NCBI GenBank assembly: GCA_947652925.1
Contig: CANTEW010000007.1
Span: 18,079 to 82,078, forward strand
Source of the DNA: an uncultured Lachnospiraceae bacterium
GTDB taxonomy: Bacteria > Bacillota > Clostridia > Lachnospirales > Lachnospiraceae
Reading direction: 5' to 3'
Length of the DNA stretch: 64,000 nt
Shown piece by piece: positions 35,271 through 44,424 of the stretch. A program made the translations under genes and the position numbers. The notes under the pieces were generated by a model. That model saw only the letters and a list, made by a program, of their open reading frames with translations, was not told the DNA's origin and ran no database searches. Every line of letters begins with the position of its first letter. Position 1 is the stretch's first letter.

Positions 35271-36203
35271 ATGATCCTTGACCTGAATGAAGACCATTCT
35301 GAAAACGTCCCTTACAGCTATCCTGGGCATTTTCTGTTTATCGAAGAAGACCGTCTGTCCCAGTACCCACAGTACACAGCGCTGAGCCACTGGCATGACG
35401 ATGTAGAGTTCATCGCCGTCCTCTCCGGTGAGATGAGCTATAATATCAACGGCAGGGTCACCGCCCTGCACCCGGGGGAAGGCATGTTTGTCAATTCCCG
35501 CCAGTTCCACTATGGTTTCTCAAGAGAACAAAAAGAATGCGTATTCTTATGTATCCTGTTCCATCCCATGCTCCTCTGCTGCACATCAGCCATGGAACAG
35601 GCCTATGTCGCCCCGGTCTTATCCAACACTGCTTTTCCCTGCTGGCCGCTGCACGCCGCCATCCCCTGGGAAAATAAGATCCTCCAGGCGCTCGCGCAGA
35701 TGTATGGCCTCTTAGGGCAGCCGGCTTTCCCACTGCTGATACAGAGCCTGTCCTTCCAGATATGGCATGAGCTGTACACCCACGCGCCAAAAGCACCTCC
35801 AGCCGCCGCCAGATCCACCCTCCAGCTGTCTTCTCTGCGGGAGATGGTCAGCTACATCCATGAACACCATGCGGAAAAGATCTCCCTGGAGGATATCGCC
35901 GCCGTGGGGAACGTATGTAAGAGCAAATGCTGCTCCCTCTTCCGCACCTGCCTGGGCCAGACCCCTGTCAGCTACCTGATCCGATACCGCCTGGAAAAAA
36001 GCATTGAACTGATGGCCGCTACAGATATGAACATCACCCAGATCAGCTATGAAGTGGGGTTTTCCGGGACAAGCTATTTTTCTGAGACATTCCATAAACA
36101 TTTTGGATGCAGCCCCATGAGATACCGGGAAAGACATCTCCATCCCAGGGCAAAGGATGAGACTGTGCGTCCCCGCTCTCCTGAACATCCAGAGTGTGTT
36201 TAA
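35271..36203 (+). CDS. AraC-family regulator with N-terminal cupin
   Basis: A 310-residue regulator. The N-terminal half is a cupin-like ligand-binding barrel (HWHDDVEFIAVLSGEMSYNI then HPGEGMFVNSRQFHY), and the C-terminal ~100 residues hold two HTH motifs (KISLEDIAAVGNVCKSKCCS and NITQISYEVGFSGTSYFSET). The second ends with the classic FGCSPMRYR. The ATG at 35271 has GGAGAG upstream; an earlier ATG at 35247 is possible. It is divergent from the MFS-acetyltransferase operon and likely controls it in response to a sugar. Confidence 0.92.
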   Translation: MILDLNEDHSENVPYSYPGHFLFIEEDRLSQYPQYTALSHWHDDVEFIAVLSGEMSYNINGRVTALHPGEGMFVNSRQFHYGFSREQKECVFLCILFHPMLLCCTSAMEQAYVAPVLSNTAFPCWPLHAAIPWENKILQALAQMYGLLGQPAFPLLIQSLSFQIWHELYTHAPKAPPAAARSTLQLSSLREMVSYIHEHHAEKISLEDIAAVGNVCKSKCCSLFRTCLGQTPVSYLIRYRLEKSIELMAATDMNITQISYEVGFSGTSYFSETFHKHFGCSPMRYRERHLHPRAKDETVRPRSPEHPECV

Positions 36204-36428
36204 AAACCTCAAATATCCTTAGATCATAGAAAATCTACAGATGATAGATGGATACATCCCAAAAACAGCGTCTTAAGGGGTCTGGGTGAGATCCGTGATC
36301 CCCCGGCGCTTTTGGTACTTTTCTCGCAGAAAAGTACATAGAAAAATTTGACAGCGATATGGTGGCATCGGTCAGAAATTTTAACGACGCAATGGTGCGG
36401 AGCAGGCAGAGCAGGACTTTGATCTCAT
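36204..36428. other. Intergenic region with a perfect hairpin
   Basis: A gene-free 225 bp between the converging AraC and L,D-transpeptidase genes. It contains a perfect 10-bp stem GTACTTTTCT-CGC-AGAAAAGTAC (36315-36337). No clear T-run follows on either side, and no coding potential was found. The stem with its flanking CGGCGCTTTTG looks like a dispersed repeat unit, but only one copy is present in the window. Confidence 0.6.
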
Positions 36429-37739
36429 CTACTTATGATAGATACAGATCTTTGCCCCCTTTTCCACAGTCTGCAAGATCTTGATCATATCCGGCTCACT
36501 GACCGCGATACATCCTCCTGTATACGTATATCCGCCGCTGCAATGGAGGAATATGGCAGAACCCTTGGGATAGATACACTTCTTATTATGATCCAGGAAC
36601 ATGCCATAGTTATAACTGGGCGCATAGTCGATCAGATGCTCTCCTCTGCAATCATGGGGGTTCTGGGTGATATCGATCAGCTTATTATAATAAAGTTCAT
36701 CCCCGCACCAGTAATGGCTGCTGTCCACCTGCAGATACGGCATCTTCGCTCCCGGATCGGGCAGGATGCCAAAACCGCTGGTAAGGTTGAACGTTCCCGT
36801 AGGCGTGGTCGCGTCCCCTTCCCGTGTCTTCCCGATGCCATTGCTCCCCACATATCCGGGGCAGGCCAGGACCTTTTTCCATTTCTTTCCTATTTTATCA
36901 TAGAGCAGCACCTTCGCCCGGGTGCCTCCTGTATACTGTACAAACAAGAGCTGCCTGACCCTGGGTTTATTTTTATACTGATCCCTCAGTTTGTTCCATA
37001 TGGGATACGTGACCGTCACTTCACAGGATAGGGAGATCGGACCGATCATTGCCGTGATGACCGCTGTCCCTTCCTTTTTTGCCGTCACTTTCCCCTTTTT
37101 ACCCACCGACGCCACCGAAGGATCGCTGCTCTTCCATACCGGTCTCTGTGAGATCCCCACCACGTCCAGTTTCCTGCTCCCGCCTTTGACAAGGGATAGA
37201 TCTGACACGCTCAGCCGGATGTCCACGACTTTTATCTTGCAGACGGCTCTACAGCCGTCCGCTCTGGCGGTGACGGTCACTGTCCCGCATTTTTTTGCCC
37301 TGACTCTCCCTTTGCTGTTGACTGCTGCGATCTTTTTATCACTGCTGCGCCAGAGGATCCTGCCCGTGATATTTTTTTGTTCAAGCTTTAAGATAATAGT
37401 ACTCTTTCTCTGCATGACCTTTGGGGCGGCTTTCAGCTGTATGCTCCGTACCCTGACCCGGCACTCCAGCTCCCTGCCATCCACGCCGGCCGTGATCACG
37501 GCGTCCCCGCCATGGATCCCAGTGACCTTCCCTTCAGGCGTTACGACCGCTATCTCCTCATCAGAACTTTTCCACATGATCAGACTGTCATCTACGCCTT
37601 CCACCGTGAGGATCTCGCTCTCTCCCACCGGGATGGACAGTTCCGACGCACTGAGGACAGGCGCGGGCTCCGCCTGGGCCGCCGCTGGAAAAAGGAGGAT
37701 CCCCATACAAAATAACAAGATCTTGATCCACTGTCCCAT
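36429..37739 (-). CDS. L,D-transpeptidase with tandem Ig-like (Big_2) domains
   Basis: A 436-residue exported protein. A signal peptide is at 1-23 (WIKILLFCMGILLFPAAAQA). Three Ig-like Big_2 repeats follow (WKSSDEEIAVVTPEGKVTG, WRSSDKKIAAVNSKGRVRA, WKSSDPSVASVGKKGKVTA), then a YkuD catalytic domain. Its active-site region is IFLHCSGGYTYTGGCIAVSE, with the nucleophile cysteine in GGC. Such enzymes form 3-3 crosslinks in peptidoglycan or attach proteins to it. The ATG at 37739 is 1-2 nt beyond the stop of the PPK2 gene, so translation is probably coupled. Confidence 0.92.
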   Translation of the reverse strand: MGQWIKILLFCMGILLFPAAAQAEPAPVLSASELSIPVGESEILTVEGVDDSLIMWKSSDEEIAVVTPEGKVTGIHGGDAVITAGVDGRELECRVRVRSIQLKAAPKVMQRKSTIILKLEQKNITGRILWRSSDKKIAAVNSKGRVRAKKCGTVTVTARADGCRAVCKIKVVDIRLSVSDLSLVKGGSRKLDVVGISQRPVWKSSDPSVASVGKKGKVTAKKEGTAVITAMIGPISLSCEVTVTYPIWNKLRDQYKNKPRVRQLLFVQYTGGTRAKVLLYDKIGKKWKKVLACPGYVGSNGIGKTREGDATTPTGTFNLTSGFGILPDPGAKMPYLQVDSSHYWCGDELYYNKLIDITQNPHDCRGEHLIDYAPSYNYGMFLDHNKKCIYPKGSAIFLHCSGGYTYTGGCIAVSEPDMIKILQTVEKGAKICIYHK

Positions 37740-37743
37740 CCCT

Positions 37744-39204
37744 TTATCCCAGCCTTTCTTCAAGCGCCCTGACCACTGTCTCCAAGACTTTGATCCTGGC
37801 ATGATATTTGTCGTTGCCCTCTACCACGATCCACGGCGCGTACGGGGTGGAGGTCCGTATGAGCATCTCATTGACAGCTTCCTCATACTGATCCCACTTT
37901 TCCCGGTTCCGCCAGTCTTCGTCTGTGATCTTCCACTGTTTCTCCGGGTTCTCCTGCCGGGCCTTGAAACGCCGTTCCTGCTCATCTTTATCGATCTGCA
38001 TCCAGAACTTCATCACAATCGCGCCCGCATCGTACAGATCGCGCTCCATGTCATTGATCTCCTTATAGGCCCGCTGCCATTCCTCCGTGGTGCAGAAACC
38101 CTCGATCCTCTCCACCATCACCCGTCCATACCAGGTCCTGTCAAAGATAGAAAAATGCCCGGCTTTCGGCATGGCACGCCAGAACCTCCACAGATAGTGA
38201 TGGGCTCTTTCCTGGTCGTTGGGGGACGCTGTGGGGATCACCGTATACCCTCTGGGATCCATCTTCTCCGTGAGCCTTTTGATCGCCCCGCCTTTTCCCC
38301 CTGCGTCCCAGCCCTCAAATCCCAACACCACAGGGATCCGTTTCCTATAGAGTTCCCCGTGCAGGAGCTGGATCTTGGACTGGAGTTTTTTCAATCTTTT
38401 TTTGTATTCTTTTTTCTGGTAAGACAAGCTCAGATCCACTTTGCTCAAGATGGACTCTTTCAGATCCCGGTCGTCAATGTACACGGAATGCTCTCTCTTC
38501 GCAGGTACAGGGGCAGTCGCCCGCTCGATCCCTTTTGCCAGCGCATTGATCACGATGGTATAGATCTTCACCGTGGCAAACCGCCTGTCCGTAGACTCGA
38601 TGATATGCCAGGGGGCATGGTCTGTATCTGTTTTACGGAGCATCTCCTCATAGATCTTCTCATATTCTGCAAAATGTTTGTTGTGCCGTCTGTCCGCGTC
38701 TGTCACACGCCAGGCTGTCCCTTTCTTTTTCTCCAGTCTCTCAAAACGTTTCTTCTGCTCTTTCTGGTCGATGGCCAGGAACAGTTTGACCAGGACAACG
38801 CCCCCGTCTGTGATCTGCTGCTCAAAGGACAGGATCGAGTCAAAAGCCCTCTCGTCGGGCTTTTGCGCCAGCACTTTCCGATACCAGCTGGTATCATAGA
38901 GAGCGATCCTGCCCTGGGCGGGCATTTTCGTCCAGAAACGCCAGAGGAAGGGATGCATCTTCTCTTCTTCTGTCTCTTTTTTCACAGCGTGGACTTCGAA
39001 CCCCCGGGGATCCAGGGCGTGGATCAGCGCCCCTATCTGCACGCCTTTTCCTGCCGCCGGATATCCCTCAAAGGCGATCATCACAGGGATCCCCAACTCT
39101 TTACACTTGCGCTGCAGCGCCCCAAGCTCCCTCTCCAGCCGTTCCATCTTGGTACGGTATTCCTCTTTTGACATCTTTTTCGTCAGATCGATCTTCTCCA
39201 ACAA
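37744..39204 (-). CDS. Two-domain PPK2 (polyphosphate:AMP phosphotransferase type)
   Basis: A 486-residue protein with two fused PPK2 domains. Each has a Walker A (GYPAAGKG about 47, GWDAGGKG about 302), a lid region and a Walker B (YDTSWY, FDRTWYGR). Two-domain proteins of this length are class II PPK2s (PAP) that phosphorylate AMP to ADP with polyphosphate; in this arrangement the C-terminal domain is usually the active one. Translation starts at TTG, 7 nt after AGGAGG. It is followed closely by an L,D-transpeptidase gene, with no obvious functional link. Confidence 0.9.
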   Translation of the reverse strand: MLEKIDLTKKMSKEEYRTKMERLERELGALQRKCKELGIPVMIAFEGYPAAGKGVQIGALIHALDPRGFEVHAVKKETEEEKMHPFLWRFWTKMPAQGRIALYDTSWYRKVLAQKPDERAFDSILSFEQQITDGGVVLVKLFLAIDQKEQKKRFERLEKKKGTAWRVTDADRRHNKHFAEYEKIYEEMLRKTDTDHAPWHIIESTDRRFATVKIYTIVINALAKGIERATAPVPAKREHSVYIDDRDLKESILSKVDLSLSYQKKEYKKRLKKLQSKIQLLHGELYRKRIPVVLGFEGWDAGGKGGAIKRLTEKMDPRGYTVIPTASPNDQERAHHYLWRFWRAMPKAGHFSIFDRTWYGRVMVERIEGFCTTEEWQRAYKEINDMERDLYDAGAIVMKFWMQIDKDEQERRFKARQENPEKQWKITDEDWRNREKWDQYEEAVNEMLIRTSTPYAPWIVVEGNDKYHARIKVLETVVRALEERLG

Positions 39205-39231
39205 CGCCCTGCCTCCTCTCTGCTCTTAAAC

Positions 39232-39252
39232 GGGCATGTCCGCGCCATGCCC
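39232..39252. terminator. Hairpin between ACT gene and PPK2 gene
   Basis: Stem GGGCATG / CATGCCC with a 7-nt loop, located between the ACT-domain stop and the PPK2 start. Only a weak T-rich tail, so it may be a partial terminator or a processing site. Confidence 0.4.
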
Positions 39253-39297
39253 TTGATACATCCACAGCCATCTGCCGGGATCTTCACACTGATCTTA

Positions 39298-39735
39298 TCA
39301 TCCACCTACATGTTTTAGATATACATCTTTCTCCTGATAGACCTGGAAACCGCCTTTCTGCAGGACTTCTATGGCTCTTGCCGGATCGCTGCACTTCATG
39401 ACGGCCGCCGCCTGATCCCCGTTTGCGAACGCATACATATATTCCACATCCACGCTCTCTGCCGCCAGCATGCCCATGGCTTTGGAAAGGGAGCCCACCG
39501 CATGGTCCACGCCGATGCAGACCACTTCCGTCAGCTTGGCCGCGAACTCATTTTCCCTCAGTTTCTCCCGACCTTTCTCCGGATCTGAGACCATCATGCG
39601 CAGCATCCCGTAATCAGAGGAATCCGCCAGTGAAAGGGCCACGATATTCACATCATTTTTTGAAAGGATATCCAGCACTTCATGGAGCCTGCCCAATTTA
39701 TTTTCCAAAAAAACTGATAATTGTTTTACGATCAT
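39298..39735 (-). CDS. ACT-domain protein, paired with phenylacetate-CoA ligase
   Basis: A 145-residue protein with two ACT domains (VKQLSVFLENKLGRLHEVLD; then the second from VGSLSKAMGMLAAESVDVEY). ACT domains bind amino acids and regulate metabolism. It lies 14 nt behind a phenylacetate-CoA ligase gene, and the same two-gene unit is repeated upstream. The tight pairing suggests that it senses an aromatic amino acid or keto acid for the ligase pathway. AGGAGG precedes the ATG. Confidence 0.88.
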   Translation of the reverse strand: MIVKQLSVFLENKLGRLHEVLDILSKNDVNIVALSLADSSDYGMLRMMVSDPEKGREKLRENEFAAKLTEVVCIGVDHAVGSLSKAMGMLAAESVDVEYMYAFANGDQAAAVMKCSDPARAIEVLQKGGFQVYQEKDVYLKHVGG

Positions 39736-39748
39736 AAATCCCTACCTC

Positions 39749-41047
39749 CTACTTTAACTTCCTATTGTCAATGACACGTTTTGCCTTGCCTTCGCTGCGC
39801 TCGATCGTCTTCGGCTCTACCAATCTGACGGTGGCCGCGATGCCCAGCGCCTGTTTGATCACGTGTTCGATCTTCTTGGTCAGCCTCTGGAGCTGATTGA
39901 TCTGGTCTGAGAAATACCTCTCTTCCACTTCCACTTTGATCTCCAGAGTATCCAGATTCCCTTCCCGGTCAACGGTCATCAGATAGTTGGGCAGCACTTC
40001 ATCCACTTCCAGTAAGGCCGCCTCCACCTGGGACGGGAATACGTTCACGCCGCGGATGATCAGCATATCGTCCGTCCGTCCTGTAAACCGCGCGATCCTG
40101 GCTGTTGTCCTGCCGCACTCACAAGTGGTGTAGTCGATGCTGGTCAGATCTTTCGTGCGGTAGCGGAACAGGGGCAGCGCTTCCTTGGTGATCGTGGTGA
40201 TCGCCAGCTCACCCCGTACACCCGGCCCCACAGGTTCCAGTGTATCCGGGTCTAAGATCTCCGGTACAAAATGGTCTTCCCAGATATGCAGCCCCTTATG
40301 ATACGGACAATCCTGCGCAACACCCGGCCCCATGATCTCAGACAATCCGTAGATATCATAGGCTTTGATATGCAACATCTCTTCCAGAGTGTCGCGCATG
40401 GCATCTGTCCAGGGTTCCGCACCACAGATCGCCGCCTTTAACTTGATGTGGGGTACCCGACCCGCCTCTACCAAAGCCTCTGCCAGATGCATGGCGTAAG
40501 AAGGCGTACAGGCCAGAGCCGTAGCCCCGAAGTCTTCCATCAGCGTGATCTGCTTCTTGGTATTGCCGGAAGACATGGGGATCACCGTGGCGCCCAGATA
40601 AGCCGCTCCATCATGGAGACCCAATCCCCCGGTGAACAATCCATAACCGTAAGCTACATGCACCCTGTCTTCCCTTCCAAGTCCCGCCATGACCAGACCC
40701 CTGGCCACACACTCACTCCAGATCTCCAGGTCCCGGCGCGTATAGGCCACGACCGTAGGTTTCCCTGTAGTACCGGAGCTTGCATGGATCCGGTTCACCT
40801 GCTGCTCCGGAACAGCCACCAGCCCCATGGGATAATTGTCCCGCAGGTCGTCTTTTGTGGTAAAAGGCAATCTCACAAGATCCTCAAGCCCTGTGATATC
40901 ACCGGGTTCCAGCCCCATTTCCTGCATCTTTTTCCGGTAAAAGGGCACGTTGTGGTAAACCCGGTCTACCATCTTTACCAAACGCCTTCCCTGTAAATGG
41001 GTCATCTCATCCCGGCTCATACATTCTTTTGTCTCATTCCATATCAT
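39749..41047 (-). CDS. paaK: Phenylacetate-CoA ligase family protein (copy 2)
   Basis: A 432-residue adenylate-forming enzyme that activates an aryl acid to its CoA thioester. The P-loop is [20 protein letters not shown] (about 87-106). The other motifs are [24 protein letters not shown] and the hinge [25 protein letters not shown] lies 7 nt before the ATG. It is the second of two paralogous ligase/ACT pairs in this operon, and differs from the first enough that they may activate different arylacetates. These acids arise in amino acid fermentation. Confidence 0.93.
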   Translation of the reverse strand: MIWNETKECMSRDEMTHLQGRRLVKMVDRVYHNVPFYRKKMQEMGLEPGDITGLEDLVRLPFTTKDDLRDNYPMGLVAVPEQQVNRIHASSGTTGKPTVVAYTRRDLEIWSECVARGLVMAGLGREDRVHVAYGYGLFTGGLGLHDGAAYLGATVIPMSSGNTKKQITLMEDFGATALACTPSYAMHLAEALVEAGRVPHIKLKAAICGAEPWTDAMRDTLEEMLHIKAYDIYGLSEIMGPGVAQDCPYHKGLHIWEDHFVPEILDPDTLEPVGPGVRGELAITTITKEALPLFRYRTKDLTSIDYTTCECGRTTARIARFTGRTDDMLIIRGVNVFPSQVEAALLEVDEVLPNYLMTVDREGNLDTLEIKVEVEERYFSDQINQLQRLTKKIEHVIKQALGIAATVRLVEPKTIERSEGKAKRVIDNRKLK

Positions 41048-41081
41048 GATCTATCCTCCACCCTTCTATAATGATCCTATC

Positions 41082-41504
41082 TTATTCTCCACTAAAACTG
41101 TCCATACAGGCAAAACCCTTGGACCTGAGTACATTTTCCGTCTCATAGACCTCATCGGAATGGATGACGACAGCCGGGATCTGGCTCATCCTCCCAAATG
41201 ACGAATACGTGTAGTTGATGCTGATATTACTCTCATGGAGTGCCGCCAGGAGGGAATCCATCCCGCCCTGCTCGTCCGGCAGCTCCACCGCGATCACATC
41301 ACAGACCCTGGTCACAAAGCCCTGGCTGGTGAGGGCATCTTTGGCTTTCTCCGGCTGATCCACCAGCATGCGCAAGATCCCGAACTCCGGCGTGTCAAAA
41401 GAGGCAAAAGCGTAGATATTGATATCCAGTCCATGGAGTACCATGGTCACTTTCCGCAGGCTCCCTGACTGATTTTCCACAAATACTGCTAATTGTTTTA
41501 ACAT
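41082..41504 (-). CDS. ACT-domain protein, paired with first phenylacetate-CoA ligase
   Basis: A 140-residue double ACT-domain protein (LKQLAVFVENQSGSLRKVTM; QGGMDSLLAALHESNISINY), similar in layout to the one at 39298 but divergent in sequence. It sits 30 nt after one ligase gene and 34 nt before the next, fully within the operon. Confidence 0.88.
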   Translation of the reverse strand: MLKQLAVFVENQSGSLRKVTMVLHGLDINIYAFASFDTPEFGILRMLVDQPEKAKDALTSQGFVTRVCDVIAVELPDEQGGMDSLLAALHESNISINYTYSSFGRMSQIPAVVIHSDEVYETENVLRSKGFACMDSFSGE

Positions 41505-41533
41505 TCCTGTACCCTGCCTTTCTATGAACTCTC

Positions 41534-42844
41534 TTACAATCCTTCGCCGCGCAGATCCGTCACCCGTTTTGCCTTGCCCTCGAACCGCTGCAGGCTCATA
41601 GGCGCCACGATCTGGATCACCGCATCCAGACCCAAGATCGCTTTCAGGTCTTTCCTTATCTTCACATCCAGTTCCTCCAGCTTCTTGTAAGAATCCAGCA
41701 GGCGGTCGTCGATCAGCTCTACCGTGATGGTCATCACATCCAGACGGTTCTTCCGCTCCACCCTGATCTCATAATGAGGCCCGATCTCCGCTATCTGGAG
41801 CAGCACCTCCTCGATCTGGGTGGGGAATACATTCACGCCGCGGATGACCAGCATATCATCTGAACGGCCGGACAGATTTTCCATGCGCACGGTCGTCCTC
41901 CCGCAGGGACAAGGCTCATACATCAGCCTGGACATATCTTTCGTGCGATAACGCATCAGCGGCAGTGCTTCTTTGCCCAGACAGGTGACGACCAGTTCCC
42001 CTTTCTCACCAGGCGGCAGTACTTCTCCGGTCTCTGGATCGATGATCTCCGGTATGAACCAGTCCTCATTCACATGCATCCCCTGGAGATACTCACACTC
42101 CCCGGAAACGCCAGGACCACACAGCTCGCTCATACCGTAATTCTGTGTACACAGGAAACTCTTCCCCCAGATACGGTGCATCTCATCCCGCATGGGTTCT
42201 GTCATCCCCTCCCCGCCGAACAGTCCGATATGTACATGCAGATCCTCTTCCGGGTCGATCCCCATGGCGCGGGCCGACTCTCCCAGATACAGAGCATACG
42301 AAGGCGTAGCCACCAGAAGGGTCGTCCCCATATCCTGCATGAACATGATCTGCTTTTTCGTATTCCCCGAGGACATGGGCATGACCGAAGCGCCGATATT
42401 CTCAAGCCCCGCATGGAGTCCCAACGCCCCTGTGAACATCCCGTAGCCAAATGCGATCTGGGCGATATCATCAGGCGTCGCGCCTCCCATACAGGCAATC
42501 CTGGATACATTGTTCGTCCAGACTTTCATGTCATTTCTGGTATAACCTACGATCGTGGGCTTTCCGGTCGTCCCGGAGCTGGCGTGTACACGGACCAGTT
42601 CTTTCCTGGGACGCGCAAACAGCCCCCTGGGATAATTCTCCCGAAAATCAGACTTATTGGTAAAAGGGAGCTTCTCCAGATCCTTCAGCGTCTGGATATC
42701 TCCAGGCTTTACGCCGGCTTTGTCCATTTTCTCCCGGTAAGCCGGCACCTTCTCATATATATATGCTACAGACTGTTTCAACTTGCGCAACTGGATCGCC
42801 TGTATCTCCTCACGGGAATATGTCTCTTCTGGTGCCCAGATCAT
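41534..42844 (-). CDS. paaK: Phenylacetate-CoA ligase family protein (copy 1)
   Basis: A 436-residue aryl-CoA ligase. Motifs match the paralogue: [44 protein letters not shown] and [20 protein letters not shown]. The ATG at 42844 follows AAGGAGG by 9 nt. The reading frame stays open upstream to 42928 only because the residue of a collapsed IS1182-type transposase happens to be in the same frame; those codons are not part of this protein. This is the first gene of the four-gene ligase/ACT operon, and its promoter may therefore be partly IS-derived. Confidence 0.93.
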   Translation of the reverse strand: MIWAPEETYSREEIQAIQLRKLKQSVAYIYEKVPAYREKMDKAGVKPGDIQTLKDLEKLPFTNKSDFRENYPRGLFARPRKELVRVHASSGTTGKPTIVGYTRNDMKVWTNNVSRIACMGGATPDDIAQIAFGYGMFTGALGLHAGLENIGASVMPMSSGNTKKQIMFMQDMGTTLLVATPSYALYLGESARAMGIDPEEDLHVHIGLFGGEGMTEPMRDEMHRIWGKSFLCTQNYGMSELCGPGVSGECEYLQGMHVNEDWFIPEIIDPETGEVLPPGEKGELVVTCLGKEALPLMRYRTKDMSRLMYEPCPCGRTTVRMENLSGRSDDMLVIRGVNVFPTQIEEVLLQIAEIGPHYEIRVERKNRLDVMTITVELIDDRLLDSYKKLEELDVKIRKDLKAILGLDAVIQIVAPMSLQRFEGKAKRVTDLRGEGL

Positions 42845-43263
42845 CTTCGTTTTCCTCCTTAAACTGATATATGGATGCTTTTTTTCATTATTATACAACA
42901 GGATCCACGCAAAATCCATAAGGATCATGAGATGATCTCAGACTCTGGACGATTTCTTTATACCCATGCACACAATGGTAAACCTGTGTTTCATTTCCAT
43001 CTGCGCCTTCCCTATGTACTGTGTGTATCGAAACCCGTGCTGTTCTTTCGCAGTCCCGAAGATCTTCTCAATGGTCTGACACATGCTCTAGATCCCAAAA
43101 AGGTATTGCATGAACGGGATCTTGATCAGCTTGACCGGATCCATGCCCGGCTATCCATTGTCTTGGCAGTATCTCCCTTCCACAAGGCCATTGATAAAAC
43201 TCCAGCCGATGGCCCTGTCGGTCAACTTGGGAAAATGATCCTGGGGGATCATCCCTTTTGTCA
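42845..43263 (-). pseudogene. Collapsed IS1182-family transposase
   Basis: Read on the minus strand from an ATG at 43263, the segment gives MTKGMIPQDHFPKLTDRAIG, then WSFINGLVEGRYCQDNG, a stop, then DPVKLIKIPFMQYLFGI: the N-terminus of IS1182-type transposases. After a second stop, it jumps directly to the family C-terminus (TIEKIFGTAKEQHGFRYTQY, then IGKAQMEMKHRFTIVC). About 300 central residues, including most catalytic positions, are gone, and three stops lie in frame. The remnant ends just before the ribosome-binding site of the ligase gene. It marks the border between the GC-richer left part and the polysaccharide locus. Confidence 0.8.
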
Positions 43264-43397
43264 TTCTTGAGGGAGAGGAGGCTGTGACTTAAGTTGAAAA
43301 TATTTTGGATAGGGAGGTGTGTATGCTTAATTTTTAGTTTTTTGGAATATCTGCTCTTGTCATTTAGATGTGGCATTGGCAGGGGAGGGGATGTGCC

Positions 43398-44408
43398 ATG
43401 GTGATAACAAAGACGCCTTTCCGCATGTCTTTCTTTGGCGGTGGGACGGATATCGAAAGCTATTTCCGCGAGAATGGGGGAGCAGTATTATCAGCTACTT
43501 TTGATAAATATTGTTACGTAAATGTGCGTCATCTCCCCCGTTTTTTTGAATATTCAACAGAACTCTCCTATTCTCGTATAGAACGGGTGACATCAACTCT
43601 TGATATCGAGCACCCAGCGATACGGAAGGCGATGGAGATGTTGGATATGCATGAGATAAGATTGACATATGAGGCAGATCTTCCAGCCCGTTCAGGACTT
43701 GGGACCAGTAGTTCATTTGCAGTCGGTATGCTGAATGCATTTTATGCATTAAAAGGAAGATATGCCGACAAGAAGAGATTGGCCGATGAAGCTATCTATC
43801 TGGAACGTGTACTATGTAAAGAAAAAGGCGGCTGGCAGGATCAGATCGCCGCTTCTTATGGTGGTTTTAATCGCATTGAGTTCGGACCTGATGGTTATGA
43901 CATCTTTCCGATCATCATCTCTCCAGAGCGAAAAAAACAGCTAGAACAGAACCTGATGATGTTCTTCACAGGATTTTCAAGATTTTCTTCTGAGATACAG
44001 AAGATCAATTGTCTAGATAGAACAGATAAAGTCCCTCAATTAAAAGAGATGCGTTCTCTTGTGGATGAAGCTGAGAAAGTGATGACAGATCAAGATAGGG
44101 ATATCGACGATTTTGGTAGATTGCTGGACCATACATGGAGATTAAAACGACAGACTGGAAAGGCTATCTCAACAAGGGATATCGATCGGTTGTATTCCAG
44201 AGGGATTGATGCAGGAGCACTGGGAGGAAAATTGCTCGGAGCTGGCGGTGGTGGTTTTCTGATCTTTTATGTCCGGCCAGGACAACAAGAAAACGTTCGG
44301 GATGCAATGGATGGTCTGATGCATATCCCATTTAGATTTGAGACAGGGGGGACAAGGGTGATCTATTATAGTCCTGAGGTCTATGAACCAAGAGTATCAT
44401 TTTATTGA
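43398..44408 (+). CDS. hddA: D-glycero-alpha-D-manno-heptose 7-phosphate kinase (HddA)
   Basis: A 336-residue GHMP kinase making heptose 1,7-bisphosphate with alpha configuration. N-terminal ITKTPFRMSFFGGGTDIESY and the ATP loop PARSGLGTSSSFAVG are diagnostic for HddA-type kinases, as is the late GAGGGGFLIFYV. GGGGAGGGG lies upstream of the ATG at 43398. It opens the surface-polysaccharide locus; with the following nucleotidyltransferase-phosphatase fusion and the isomerase at 46573, it completes the GDP-heptose pathway. It overlaps no neighbour after correction of the next start. Confidence 0.92.
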   Translation: MVITKTPFRMSFFGGGTDIESYFRENGGAVLSATFDKYCYVNVRHLPRFFEYSTELSYSRIERVTSTLDIEHPAIRKAMEMLDMHEIRLTYEADLPARSGLGTSSSFAVGMLNAFYALKGRYADKKRLADEAIYLERVLCKEKGGWQDQIAASYGGFNRIEFGPDGYDIFPIIISPERKKQLEQNLMMFFTGFSRFSSEIQKINCLDRTDKVPQLKEMRSLVDEAEKVMTDQDRDIDDFGRLLDHTWRLKRQTGKAISTRDIDRLYSRGIDAGALGGKLLGAGGGGFLIFYVRPGQQENVRDAMDGLMHIPFRFETGGTRVIYYSPEVYEPRVSFY

Positions 44409-44424
44409 GAGGATAAATCGATCT

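Noticed and set aside
36191-36206. AGAGTGTGTTTAAAAA at the AraC stop, similar to the foldback/IS5 terminal repeat
   Set aside because: No matching right end or 160-bp body follows, and it is within the coding end of the AraC gene; likely chance.
36991-39171. Plus-strand open frame of 726 codons opposite the L,D-transpeptidase and PPK2 genes
   Set aside because: It is the antisense of two well-supported genes. The residues show no domain and mirror the codon bias of the real strand.
42074-42862. 262-codon plus-strand frame opposite the first phenylacetate-CoA ligase
   Set aside because: Antisense shadow; the minus-strand product has all ligase motifs.
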